From: Planctomycetaceae bacterium
GTDB lineage: Bacteria; Planctomycetota; Planctomycetia; Pirellulales; Pirellulaceae
Length of the DNA: 64,000 bases
Assembly (NCBI GenBank): GCA_005778405.1
Contig: SXOA01000180.1
Span: 1-64,000, forward strand
Direction of reading: 5' to 3'
Shown here: piece by piece, positions 38,568 through 49,779 of the stretch
Layout: the number at the start of each line of letters is the position of its first letter
Numbering within the stretch: position 1 is the first letter of the stretch
Notes under the pieces: generated by a model
What the model was told of the DNA's origin: nothing
What the model saw: only the letters and a program-made list of their open reading frames with translations
Databases searched by the model: none
Made by a program: the position numbers and the translations under genes

Positions 38568-40387
38568 AGAAGTAGCTTTCCCAAGTTGGCTCGCTGGACC
38601 TGTCTTCTCCCGCCGTGCCAGCTTCCGCGAATCCTGGGTCATCGCGCGCTGCTAGCACGCGGCAAAGTCCCCATTCAATCTGGCTTGCTTCCGCCAGTTC
38701 GCCGGTGGTACACTCCCGCTGCAACCCCAGAGTAGCGGCGTCCACGGATGGATGCCGGCCAAGTTGCGCGACAAGGAGGTCGCCGTGCTGTTTCGCTGGC
38801 CCATCAAATTCAAGCTGCTGCTCTGCGTCGGCCTGCTGGTTGTCATCGTCAGCATCCTGGCCGTCAACAGCTTGCAGGGGCTCTATGCCTATCGCGAGCT
38901 CGCCAAGACCATCAGTTGGCGGGCCGATGAAATGCCGCTCGCCGATGAGCTCTCCAGCCGCATCGGCTATGCCCAGGCGTTTCTGCGCGGCCCCAAGGAA
39001 AGAATTGGGACCGAAGTGATCGCGCCGGAAAGCGGCGGGATGGTGGCCAAGACGGAGTTTCAATTCAAGCTCACCCGGATCAAGGAATCGCTCCAAGAAT
39101 ATCGCGCGCACCTCGACACCGATCTGCCGCAACTGGGCCAGCTCGGCGACCGGAGCCGCGACCGCGAAACTCTGTCGCAAATCGCCGCCAGTCTGGAGCG
39201 CCTGGAAAAATCGGGAAACGAAGCAGATTGGCTGCTGACCCAAACGCACATCGACGGCCTCAGCGAGCAGCTCAGCCAGATGCGGGACCAGGTCGACGCC
39301 CTCAAGCCGCAGCTCTACGAGCGGATGCACAGCCTGTCGTCGGAAGTCAAAGGACAATATCAAACGTGGATCAGCATCTCCTGGGCCACGGGGGTGCTCT
39401 CGTTTGTCGGCCTCGTCGTTCTGTGTGGGGTGTTTTACAAATGGGTTATGAGACCGCTCGGCGTTCTCATTGGTGGGTCCAGACGGATTGCCAAGAATGA
39501 CGAATTCGATCATCGCATCCACCTCACCACGCGCGATGAAATGGCGGAGCTGGCCGACAACATGAACGCCATGACCGCCCGCTTTCAGGAAATCAAGCAC
39601 GACCAGGAAGCCAAAATCCAGCAGCGGACCCAGGAAGTGGTTCGCAGCGAACAGCTCGCCAGCGTCGGCTTTCTGGCGGCCGGCGTGGCCCACGAAATCA
39701 ACAACCCGCTGGCTTCGATAGCCATGTGCGCGGAGTCGCTGGAAACGCGAGTCACCGATCTGCTCGGCAGCGGCGGGTCGTCCAAAAGCAACTCCTCCGA
39801 CCGCGAAGTCGTGGCCAAATATCTCCGCCGCATCCAGGACGAAGCTTTCCGCTGCAAGGGAATCACCGAACGGCTGCTCGATTTCTCCCGCCTGGGGGAC
39901 GTGCAAAAACAGCCGACGGACCTCCGGGAGCTAGTGCTCGGCGTGGTCGAGATGGTGCGGCACCTGGGGGACTACCGCGAAAAAAAGGTCGAGTTCACTT
40001 GCACCCAGCACGTCGTGGCCCCGGTCAATGCCCAGGAAATGAAGCAGGTGGTGCTCAACCTCATCACTAATTCCCTCGACAGCCTCGACCCCGGCGGCAC
40101 TGTTTGGGTCGAGCTCCGCCGCCTCGGCAATCAAGCCGAGCTGATCGTGCGGGACAACGGCTGCGGGATGTCCGTTGAAGTTCTGAAGCACCTCTTCGAG
40201 CCTTTTTACACCCGCCGGCGCGACGGCAAAGGGACCGGCTTGGGACTCTCCATCACCTTTCGAATCATTACCGAGCACGGCGGAACGATTGAACCGACCA
40301 GCGGCGGGCCGAAAAAGGGCTCGACGATGCGCGTTGTTCTACCCCTCGTTGCGACCGAGTCATTGACTATCACGGACCAGAAGCAGC

Positions 40388-41781
<1,394 letters not shown>

Positions 41782-41782
<1 letters not shown>

Positions 41783-41969
41783 TAGGCCGCGAGTCCTCTC
41801 GCGAGCCCCGAGAGTTGATGGATGATCCCGAAGAATGCAGAGCGGCGAAGGACGGTTGCCTCATTGGCCTGACAGCAGGCGGAGCCAGAGGTGCAAATCT
41901 GAGCCTCGTGGAAAGTCTTTCGATTACGCCCCCAAACTCTGATGGCTCGCGAGAGGACTCGCGGCCTAC
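41782..41969. repeat. MITE-like element bounded by a perfect 25-bp terminal inverted repeat
   Basis: Left arm GTAGGCCGCGAGTCCTCTCGCGAGC (41782-41806), right arm GCTCGCGAGAGGACTCGCGGCCTAC (41945-41969), exact reverse complements. Confidence 0.85.
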
Positions 41970-42065
41970 ATTGGCAAGATTCCCATTTTCCGGGCGTTTG
42001 GGTATATTCCGGGAATGGTGGCTTGAACTTCTCAAGCCAGTCGGGCTTTTGCCACGGAGGGGATC

Positions 42066-42764
42066 ATGGCTCTCGACCAACGGAAGAAGCAGAAGAAGGC
42101 CGAAAAAAGGAACGCCAAGCAGAAGGCGAAGAAGAAGGAGATGGCCCTTCGCAGCCGGGAAGATCCGGGCATCCGCTTCGCCCGGGCCGCGGCGGCTCCG
42201 ATTCTGCATAGCGCCGTCAGCATCAACCTATGGGAGCAAGGAATTGGGTACGTGCTGCTCAGCCGGCAACTTGCCAGCGGCAATGTGGCGTCGGCTCTGT
42301 TCCTGGTGGATGTTTACTGCCTGGGGGTCAAGGACGCCTTGTACCGGATCTCGCCTGCCGATTTTTATCAGTCGCACATCTACAACAAGATTCACTACGA
42401 ACTTGGTTTTGTGGATTTGCCGCCGGAATCCGGGCGCAAACTGGTTGAGGGGGCGGTCGACTTTGCCTTGAAAATCGGAATTGAGCCGCATCCGGACTAT
42501 GTCCTGGCCTGGATGTTGTTCGGCGATATCGACCCCATCCTGTCGACCGACAAGTTCGTGTACGGCAAGAACGGGAAGCCACTGTTCGTCCCTGGCCCCT
42601 ATGACAGCCCCCACAAATGCGGCCGGATCATGGACCTGCTGATGCAGCATTGCGGTCCTGGCAAGTTCGATTACCTCGTGCCACTGATGGGCCCAGGGGA
42701 ATCCGCGCCAAAGATGCAGTCGCTGTTCCTGGACGGTGACGACGAGGATGAAGAGGACGCCTAG
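42066..42764 (+). CDS. Hypothetical protein with Lys-rich N-terminus
   Basis: MALDQRKKQKKAEKRNAKQKAKKKEMALRSREDPGIRFARAAAAPILHSAVSINLWEQGIGYVLLSRQL...; acidic C-terminus DGDDEDEEDA. Confidence 0.8.
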   Translation: MALDQRKKQKKAEKRNAKQKAKKKEMALRSREDPGIRFARAAAAPILHSAVSINLWEQGIGYVLLSRQLASGNVASALFLVDVYCLGVKDALYRISPADFYQSHIYNKIHYELGFVDLPPESGRKLVEGAVDFALKIGIEPHPDYVLAWMLFGDIDPILSTDKFVYGKNGKPLFVPGPYDSPHKCGRIMDLLMQHCGPGKFDYLVPLMGPGESAPKMQSLFLDGDDEDEEDA

Positions 42765-42782
42765 CTCCTGCCTGTAGTTGGT

Positions 42783-42828
42783 GTCCCGCCTTCAGACGGA
42801 TCTTCAAAACGCCGCCTGAAGGCGGGAC
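42783..42828. terminator. Inverted repeat following the 42066-42764 gene (possible terminator or palindromic repeat)
   Basis: GTCCCGCCTTCAG (42783-42795) and CTGAAGGCGGGAC (42816-42828), perfect 13-bp arms, 20-nt loop. Confidence 0.55.
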
Positions 42829-43060
42829 TCCAACGGGAAAAGAGTTGCGAAATCTTTGGGCCGATCTCTTGAATGTGCCAACCTACTGTATACAATTGTG
42901 ATGTATCCGGACGGCGGCTCCGGGCGTGGTGCGGCAGTCTTGTCGGGCCGGCGGGAATCCGGTGGGTCTTTGACAATTTATAGATAGTTTGTGGATTAAT
43001 GAGGCGAAGGTGCGCGCGGAGGGAGTTCTGAACTGGCCGATGTGAAGCAAGTTGTGTGAA

Positions 43061-43101
43061 GACTCACCGGCCAGCTTACGCTGGCCGCTCGCCGGTGAGT
43101 C
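43061..43101. repeat. Nested stem-loop element (GACTCACCGGCCAGC-TTAC-GCTGGCCGCTCGCCGGTGAGTC)
   Basis: Outer arms GACTCACC/GGTGAGTC and inner GGCCAGC-TTAC-GCTGGCC read directly. Confidence 0.75.
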
Positions 43102-43356
43102 GGTGGGCGATTCAGGGTTCAAATCCTTGTGGGATAAGGACTTGTGACGCGCTGATGAATCAAGAATGGTCTGATTCAGGGCTTGATTCAGAGACTTACG
43201 TCAAATGCCTTGTTCTTAAGTCATTTAATTGCAAGGGCTTAGGTAATTCATCGTCAACGCAACTTTTTGTGCGAGAGTTGCTCGGAATCATGAATCAAGA
43301 TCCCCAATCTTCATTCATGAATCACGTGTAACTCATTGCTAGTAAATGCCTTGCAA

Positions 43357-45018
43357 CTACATTCCGCAGGCGATTTGCTCGGCTGCCTGGAGGTAGTGGC
43401 CCTCCACCGGGTAATTGCGGAAGCGGATGCTGTAGTACTCCTCGAACCAATGGCGGATGTGGGCTTCGGCAGCCGGGTCGTAGGAGGGGGAGACGTGGAG
43501 GGTTTTGCCGAGGAAGTTCTCGCGGATGTCTCCTTCCTCGACGAGGATGCGGCCCGATTTGATGACGTACCGCGGCAGCTCGAACATGATTTGCTTGTTC
43601 TCGTGCGGCGTGTAGATGGTGATGTCGGCGTCGGCACCGGGGCCGAGGTGGCCTTTGTGAACGAGGCCGAGGATGCGGGCGGGGCCGGCGCGGGTGATGA
43701 TGGCGATTTCGCCGAGCGTGTACTCGCGGGTGAGGTCGGCGAGTTGGCAACGTTCGCGAATCTGCGGAGGGCAGGTCTTGAGTATGTCCTGCCGGTAGGT
43801 CCGGTCCATCAGCATCCGGATGATTTGCGGGTAAGCCAGGAACGAGCCGCCGTTGGGATGGTCGGTGCTCATCACGACTTGCCACGGGTTGGTGACAAGC
43901 AGGTACCACTCCAGGCCGATGGCCCACTGCAGCGCGTGGACGAGGCTTTTGTTCCGGTACTTGATCGGAGCAATGCCGCAGCCGGACTCCATTTCGGTGT
44001 CGGAGCTGAACCACTTGGTGCCGTAGATGTTGGCGAGGTAGTAACCGAGAGGGCCGTCGCCGGTCATGCTCGTGGTTTCGCCGAACAGAACCTGGCCGAC
44101 ATCGACGGTGACGTTGGGGTGCGAGTTGACATAGTCCGCGAGCGGCTGGACCTGGCTGCGGAAAGTGTTTTCGTCCGCGTCGCCGCCGCCGTAGCTATGG
44201 AACTGGATGTGGGTGATGTGGCCGCGATGCCCGTCGATGGCGCGCATGGTTTCGAGCGTGGTGGTCCAGTTGCCGGGCATGCCGAGTTGGTTGGCATGGA
44301 TGTGGAGGGGATGCGGGAGGTGCAACTCGCCGGCGGCCTGAGCCAGGGTGGTGATGATCTGCCGCGGGGAGACGTTGAAATGATCGACCTTGGAATCGAT
44401 GTTCTCGACATTGCCGCGGGCGTGCTGCTTCCAGACTTCGACCCCGCCGGGATTGACCAGCTTGGGAGCATAGGCCTTGGCCGACGAAAGGAGCCACGCC
44501 ATGAACGCCTTGAGCCGCTCGGGTTCTTTGTCCCGGATGGAATTCATCACGTAGTGATTGTTTCCCATCAGGACGTAAAAGCCTTTGTCGATGCAAGGGG
44601 TGTCCTCGAACTCTTCGTGGACATGGCGGGCGGCGAGCGGCGGCACAGCGGCATCGAAGGCGGTGGTATAGCCCATGCCGGCATATTTGTAGCCGGTGGC
44701 GAAGGTGCTGGGAACGCTTCCCATCGTGCCCGAGCGTTTGATGCTGGTCCGCTCGATTTTTTCGCCGTTCCGTCGTTCCTCGGGGCGCATTTTGCGGGCG
44801 GTGTTGGCCTTGGGCCCCGCGATGTGGCAATGCATGTCGATACCGCCCGGCATGATGACGAGGCCGGAGGCGTTCAGATTGCGCGTCGGCTTGATGCCTC
44901 GCTCAGTCGGCGGCGAAACGATCTTGCCGTCCCGAATCCAGAGGTCCTTTGCCTGTCCATCGACACCGTTGGCCGGGTCGTAGACATAGCCGCCGGAGAT
45001 GAGGAAGTATTCGGACAT
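43357..45018 (-). CDS. fhcA: Formylmethanofuran dehydrogenase subunit A homolog (amidohydrolase fold; FhcA/FwdA)
   Basis: DPANGVDGQAKDLWIRDGKIV; IMPGGIDMHCHIAGPKANTARKMRPEERR; GYKYAGMGYTTAFDAAVPPL; VVMSTDHPNGGSFLAYPQIIRMLMDRTYR, characteristic of the FwdA/FhcA family. Confidence 0.93.
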   Translation of the reverse strand: MSEYFLISGGYVYDPANGVDGQAKDLWIRDGKIVSPPTERGIKPTRNLNASGLVIMPGGIDMHCHIAGPKANTARKMRPEERRNGEKIERTSIKRSGTMGSVPSTFATGYKYAGMGYTTAFDAAVPPLAARHVHEEFEDTPCIDKGFYVLMGNNHYVMNSIRDKEPERLKAFMAWLLSSAKAYAPKLVNPGGVEVWKQHARGNVENIDSKVDHFNVSPRQIITTLAQAAGELHLPHPLHIHANQLGMPGNWTTTLETMRAIDGHRGHITHIQFHSYGGGDADENTFRSQVQPLADYVNSHPNVTVDVGQVLFGETTSMTGDGPLGYYLANIYGTKWFSSDTEMESGCGIAPIKYRNKSLVHALQWAIGLEWYLLVTNPWQVVMSTDHPNGGSFLAYPQIIRMLMDRTYRQDILKTCPPQIRERCQLADLTREYTLGEIAIITRAGPARILGLVHKGHLGPGADADITIYTPHENKQIMFELPRYVIKSGRILVEEGDIRENFLGKTLHVSPSYDPAAEAHIRHWFEEYYSIRFRNYPVEGHYLQAAEQIACGM

Positions 45019-45039
45019 GTCCGTTGTGTGAATGGCACC

Positions 45040-45432
45040 CTACGCCTGAAACAGCGCGCACACCGCGCCCGCCGGATCGCGGATGACGCAAAAGGTGCCG
45101 CCGGAAAGTGGACGCGGTGCGACAAGGATCTGACCGCCGAGCTCAACGCAGCGGGAAGCGGAAGCGGCAACGTCGGCGACGATGATGTAGATCAGCCACT
45201 GCGGCGGAATGTCGGCGTTGGTGCCGCGAGAATGGCAGATGCCGGCGGTGCATTCGCCGCTAGCCGGCTGGAGCATTTCGAAATCGCGATAGTCTCCCAG
45301 GTCCACCGGCCTCGATTTCCAGCCGACGACTTGCTCGTAGAAGGAGCGAACAGATTCCGCATCCGGCACGGTAAGATCCCGCCAGGCAATGCTGCCGACA
45401 GCAGGCATTGCGGGATGCTGCGAATCGGCCAT
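45040..45432 (-). CDS. VOC (glyoxalase/bleomycin resistance) family protein
   Basis: WRDLTVPDAESVRSFYEQVVGWKSRPVD...YIIVADVAASASRCVELGGQILVAPRPLSGGTFCVIRDPAGAVCALFQA. Confidence 0.9.
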   Translation of the reverse strand: MADSQHPAMPAVGSIAWRDLTVPDAESVRSFYEQVVGWKSRPVDLGDYRDFEMLQPASGECTAGICHSRGTNADIPPQWLIYIIVADVAASASRCVELGGQILVAPRPLSGGTFCVIRDPAGAVCALFQA

Positions 45433-45435
45433 CGA

Positions 45436-46452
45436 TCAAACTCCCGGGGCAAAGCGTCCGAAGATCATTCGTCCCGCGCTCGTTTGCAGCACGCTGGTGA
45501 CGGCGACCTTCACTTCCTTGCCGATATGCTCGCGTCCTCCTTCGACGACAATCATCGTCCCGTCATCGAGATAGCCGATGCCTTGGCCGAGTTCCTCCCC
45601 CGGTTTGACGATGCGGACGGCAAAGTTCTCTCCGGGAAGAAAGACCGGCTTGAGGGAGTTGGCGATGTCGTTGAGGTTGATGACCGGCACGTTCTGGAGC
45701 TTGGCGACCTTGTTCAGGTTGTAATCGCCAGTGACGACTTTGCCTTCGAGGTGTTTGGCCAGCAGGACCAACTTCATGTCCACCGGCTGGCCGGCCATTT
45801 CCGGGGTTTCGCGGTCATAAATTTTCAGGTCCACCCCTTGGCTGCTGCGGAGGCGGTTGAGAATATCCAGCCCTCGCCGGCCGCGGGCGCGGCGGAGCTT
45901 GTCGCCGGAGTCGGCAATGTTCTGCAGTTCGGCCAGCACGAACCGAGGCATGATGAGCTGATTGTCCAGCACGTTGGTTTCGACAAGGTCGGCGATGCGG
46001 CCATCGATCACGACGCTGGTATCGAGAATATAGGGTTTGAGCCCCTTAACCTCTTTGGAGAACTCGACATAGGGAATGATGAAGCGGAAGTCGTCCTTGG
46101 TTTGCAAGAGCAGACTGATGCAGGAATAGCAAAGAACCATTCCCAGGATCAGCTTGGTCACAATTCTGCCGTCGTCGTCCGCCTTCGACAAAAGTGGTTC
46201 CAAAGCCAGGGCCAGAATGTAGGTGAGAAACACCCCCACCAGCAGCCCAAAGTACACGGCCGAAATCGTGTCGATCTGCTTGCGGGGGAGAAAAGTATCG
46301 GCGGCAATGACGCCGCCAGCCAGGGACGTAGTTCCCAAGAAAGCCAGATAAGGCATCCACCAAATGCCCGTAAGACTGGCGATGCGGATTAAATAGCTGG
46401 CAATCCCAATGGCCACCAGCATGAAAACGCTACGGAGAATGAGGAGCGGCAT
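45436..46452 (-). CDS. Membrane-anchored PIN/TRAM domain protein (YacL-like)
   Basis: N-terminal TM helices; LDTSVVIDGRIADLVETNVLDNQLIMPRFVLAELQNIADSGDKLRRARGRRGLDIL; TRAM-like GQGIGYLDDGTMIVVEGGREHIGKEVKVAVTSVLQTSAGRMIFG. Start trimmed to MPLLILRSVFML. Confidence 0.92.
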   Translation of the reverse strand: MPLLILRSVFMLVAIGIASYLIRIASLTGIWWMPYLAFLGTTSLAGGVIAADTFLPRKQIDTISAVYFGLLVGVFLTYILALALEPLLSKADDDGRIVTKLILGMVLCYSCISLLLQTKDDFRFIIPYVEFSKEVKGLKPYILDTSVVIDGRIADLVETNVLDNQLIMPRFVLAELQNIADSGDKLRRARGRRGLDILNRLRSSQGVDLKIYDRETPEMAGQPVDMKLVLLAKHLEGKVVTGDYNLNKVAKLQNVPVINLNDIANSLKPVFLPGENFAVRIVKPGEELGQGIGYLDDGTMIVVEGGREHIGKEVKVAVTSVLQTSAGRMIFGRFAPGV

Positions 46453-46768
46453 GGGGATTGGTATGATAGGCGCGAAGAATGGCCCCAATCGCGCTAGGGC
46501 TGAACAGCAGGCGGGAAAACCGCCAGTATAACCCTTACGACCTCGCGAAACAGGGCGCAACCTCGCCACCTGCTGCCGCCATTGGGGGATTTGTAACCAA
46601 CCGTAATCGGAGGAAAGTCGTTGCCGGCGGTGGCTTACCTATCTTGACCTTTCTACAACTCATCCTTTATCCTGTTTTGTTTGACCGGCTCATCGAATTA
46701 CTGGTATTTCCGGGCACACTCCGCGGCTACGGCTTGCGGTTCAACCAACTCCTAGGAGGACGGCGCAA

Positions 46769-47008
46769 GTGGCATCCGTCGCAGAACGCGTAACCGACAT
46801 CGTCGCCGATCAGCTCGGCGTCGACAAAGAGAAAATCACTACCGAAACCTCGTTTGTCAACGACCTTGGCGCTGATTCGCTGGATACTGTCGAGCTCGTA
46901 ATGGAGCTCGAAGAAGAGTTTGACATCAACATTCCCGACGACGCGGCCGAAAAGATTCAGACTGTCGGCCAGGCCATTAAGTTCATCGAGGAAGCTCAGA
47001 AGTCCTAG
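46769..47008 (+). CDS. acpP: Acyl carrier protein (GTG start)
   Basis: [45 protein letters not shown] Shine-Dalgarno. Confidence 0.97.
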   Translation: MASVAERVTDIVADQLGVDKEKITTETSFVNDLGADSLDTVELVMELEEEFDINIPDDAAEKIQTVGQAIKFIEEAQKS

Positions 47009-47133
47009 CCAGGAGAGCGGCTCCGGGCTGGGGATTGTCGGGCCCACGCTCCCTTCATCACCAGCAGGGGGGCTGCCTCCGGACTGCCGGATCATCCTTC
47101 CGCGCGCCCGCCTCAGCAACCAGGTCTTTTCGC

Positions 47134-48384
47134 ATGAAACGTCGCGTTGTTATCACCGGGCTGGGTGTCGTCACCTCCCTCAGTTGCAACGTCGAGGAGC
47201 TTTGGAAACGGCTCTGCGCGGGAGAGAGCGGCGTGCACGATCTCAAGACGATTGACACCACGCATCTCAAGATCAAGTTCGGCGGCGACGTTTGGGACTG
47301 GAATCCCGAGGAATGGCCGAACGCCTTTCAGGACCGCAAGGAGATCAAACGGGTTGATCGATTCACCCAGTTCGCCATGGTCGCCGGTCACGATGCGGTG
47401 ATCGATTCCGGGATCGATTTCGCCCAAGAGAACCAGCAGCGCTGCGGGGTCATTCTCGGCAGCGGCATCGGGGGGCTGCACGAAATCGAAGAGCAAGTGG
47501 TCCGCATGGTAAACAAGGGACACGATCGCGTCTCACCCTTTCTGGTTCCCAAGATGATGCTCAATGCCGCGGGGGGCAACCTCTCCATGCGGTACGGGCT
47601 CAAGGGAATCAATTACACAGTGGCCACTGCATGTGCCAGCGCGAACAATGGTATCGGCGATGCCTTCCGTACCATTCAGTATGGTGATGCCGACGTGCTT
47701 ATTACCGGAGGCACCGAGGCGGCCATCACCGAAATGGGTCTGGCCGGCTTTCAGAACATGAAGGCTCTATCGACGCGGAATGACGATCCACCTCGCGCCA
47801 GCCGTCCGTTTGATGCGGAGCGGGACGGGTTTGTGTTGTCCGAAGGAGCGGGCATTCTGGTCATTGAGGAGTTGGAGCATGCCCGGGCTCGCGGAGCGCG
47901 CATCTACTGCGAAATCCTGGGCTTCGGCGCGAGTGCCGACGCCGGACACATCACCCAGCCGGACGAACGGGGCAGCGGCGCGGCAGCCGCCATGAGTCTC
48001 GCTTTGGCGGACGGCAAACTCGATCCGACGGATGTGGGCTACATCAGCGCCCACGGCACCAGCACGCCGCTGGGGGATGCCGCGGAGACGAACGCCATCA
48101 AGGGAGTGTTCCAGGAACACGCCCGCAGCGTAAGCATCTCCAGCATCAAGAGCCACTTGGGGCACACGCTGGGTGCCTGTGGCGGCATCGCCCTGGTGGT
48201 TTGCGTGAAGTCGCTACAAAATGGCGTCATTCCGCCGACCATCAATCTCGAAAACCCCGATCCCATCTGCGATCTGGACTACACGCCGAAAACGGCCCGC
48301 GAAAAGACCTATCGCGTCGCGCTCAGCAACAGCTTTGGCTTCGGCGGGCACAACGCGTGCATTGCCGTCGGCAAAATGGCATAG
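47134..48384 (+). CDS. fabF: 3-oxoacyl-ACP synthase II
   Basis: MKRRVVITGLGVVTSL; TVATACASANNGIGDAFRTIQ; GYISAHGTSTPLGDAAE; SSIKSHLGHTLGACGGIA; NSFGFGGHNAC. Confidence 0.97.
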   Translation: MKRRVVITGLGVVTSLSCNVEELWKRLCAGESGVHDLKTIDTTHLKIKFGGDVWDWNPEEWPNAFQDRKEIKRVDRFTQFAMVAGHDAVIDSGIDFAQENQQRCGVILGSGIGGLHEIEEQVVRMVNKGHDRVSPFLVPKMMLNAAGGNLSMRYGLKGINYTVATACASANNGIGDAFRTIQYGDADVLITGGTEAAITEMGLAGFQNMKALSTRNDDPPRASRPFDAERDGFVLSEGAGILVIEELEHARARGARIYCEILGFGASADAGHITQPDERGSGAAAAMSLALADGKLDPTDVGYISAHGTSTPLGDAAETNAIKGVFQEHARSVSISSIKSHLGHTLGACGGIALVVCVKSLQNGVIPPTINLENPDPICDLDYTPKTAREKTYRVALSNSFGFGGHNACIAVGKMA

Positions 48385-48397
48385 CCAGCGCGTTTTC

Positions 48398-48880
48398 CTA
48401 CTTCACTTTCTTGAACGTGACCAGCATTGCCCCGCTGCCGGCTTTGCTTTCCAGAGAACCAGGACGTTTCCCTTTTGCCGGTTGATCGCCGTCCATCTGG
48501 AAGCAGAATTTGAGAGTTTCACCGTCAATGGCGTAGAGCCCCTCCAGAAGCTTTGTTCCATCCTTGAGATCTTCCGCCTTGTCCGCGATATCGAGAAGTT
48601 TGGGGCTGGTGCTGACGTCCAGTTTGATAAACCGCTTCTGCGGTGTGAAGTTCGCGTCGCTGCCGGTCACTTCCAGCTCTGTCTCCTTAAACTCGAATTT
48701 GATGCCCAGTTTTATGACCGCTTCCAGTTCTTCTCCATCCTTCAGGCAGGAAGTCACCTCCCATTTTCCTTCCAGGGCTTTGAGGCCCGCTTTGAGTGCG
48801 TCGTCGTCGGCGGCGTGGGCTGTGAAAATTGCTGCAGTCAACAAGGCAACCAGAACGCCCAAGGCTGGCAGTGATCGCAT
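48398..48880 (-). CDS. TIGR03067-type secreted protein
   Basis: Signal MRSLPALGVLVALLTAAIFTAHA; ALEGKWEVTSCLKDGEEL...LEGLYAIDGETLKFCFQMDG...KRPGSLESKAGSGAMLVTFKK. Start trimmed from 49369. Confidence 0.8.
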   Translation of the reverse strand: MRSLPALGVLVALLTAAIFTAHAADDDALKAGLKALEGKWEVTSCLKDGEELEAVIKLGIKFEFKETELEVTGSDANFTPQKRFIKLDVSTSPKLLDIADKAEDLKDGTKLLEGLYAIDGETLKFCFQMDGDQPAKGKRPGSLESKAGSGAMLVTFKKVK

Positions 48881-48966
48881 GACGGTTCTCCCAAAGTAGA
48901 TCTGCGGCAGGGAACAATGGATTCGACCCAATTGTAGGGGCCAGAGTTCATGTATTCCAGCCATCC

Positions 48967-49761
48967 TCACTGCCAGCTCCTCGGCATGTCCGGCTGTTGC
49001 CAAGCACTCATGCCGCCATCGATGAGCAGCATTTGGCCGTGGACGTGGCTGGCGGAGTCGCTGCAAAGGTAGACTGCGCCGTCGCCGCAAACGTCGCTGC
49101 TGGGAACCTGGCGGTTGGGGGTGTGCAATTCCATCCAGCGGGCGAAGCGTTCGTCCCGGTCGACGATGCTGGTGAGCGGCGTGCGGACGAGACCGGGAGC
49201 CAGGCCGTTGACCCGGATGCCAAGGGGGGCGAGTTCGACACAGAGAGTCTTGACCATCGCTTCGATGGCCCCTTTGCTGGTGTCGTAGCCAGAATGGGTC
49301 GGCTCCGCCAGGCGGCCGTTGATGGAGCCGATCATCAGTACGCGGCCGGCGGTCATGTTCTGGACCCACCGCTTCGCGAACCTCTGCGTCAGGAAGAAGA
49401 CCGAAAAGACGTTGAGCCGAAAAGTCCGCGCGAGCCGCTCGTGGTCCATCTCCAGGAAGGGAACGTCGTTATAGTTGCCGGCGTTGTTGACCAGGATGTC
49501 GATTTCCGGCATGGCGGCGATAGCTTTGGCGAATACCTCGTCGATGGCTGGCATGGTGTCGCCCGCCAGGTCTCCGGTGATGTATTCGGCCCGGACGCCA
49601 TGAGCCCGGCAGGCGGCGAGGGCTTCCTCGGCATCGTTTCTCGGAGCGCGACCATGCAGGACGATGTTCGCGCCTGCCTCGGCAAAAGCCACGGCGATGG
49701 AACGTCCGACTCCTTTGGTCGAGCCGGTGATGAGGGCCGAATGGCCACGCAGGTGGATCAT
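48967..49761 (-). CDS. SDR family oxidoreductase
   Basis: SALITGSTKGVGRSIAVAFAEAGANIVLHGR; VNNAGNYND; SGYDTSKGAIEAMVKTL (YxxxK). Confidence 0.95.
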   Translation of the reverse strand: MIHLRGHSALITGSTKGVGRSIAVAFAEAGANIVLHGRAPRNDAEEALAACRAHGVRAEYITGDLAGDTMPAIDEVFAKAIAAMPEIDILVNNAGNYNDVPFLEMDHERLARTFRLNVFSVFFLTQRFAKRWVQNMTAGRVLMIGSINGRLAEPTHSGYDTSKGAIEAMVKTLCVELAPLGIRVNGLAPGLVRTPLTSIVDRDERFARWMELHTPNRQVPSSDVCGDGAVYLCSDSASHVHGQMLLIDGGMSAWQQPDMPRSWQ

Positions 49762-49779
49762 AAGACTCTCGACCCTGGA

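Noticed and set aside
36522-38642. 706-aa minus-strand ORF
   Set aside because: Antisense to the TPR-CHAT gene; no recognisable domain.
42960-43000. TTTGACAATTTA segment resembling a CRISPR leader
   Set aside because: No direct-repeat/spacer array follows; at most a weak promoter.
43056-43331. tRNA-like T-arm and a 91-aa ORF containing RWAIQGSNP
   Set aside because: Only the T-arm (CAGGG-TTCAAAT-CCTTG) is convincing. No matching acceptor stem, D-arm or anticodon arm could be assembled, so I do not call a tRNA or tRNA-Sec. The ORF is probably a translation of structured non-coding DNA.
43336-46392. 1018-aa plus-strand ORF
   Set aside because: Lies antisense to three well-supported genes (fhcA, VOC, PIN-TRAM). 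Repetitive V/G/D/A/E composition is typical of antisense frames in GC-rich DNA.
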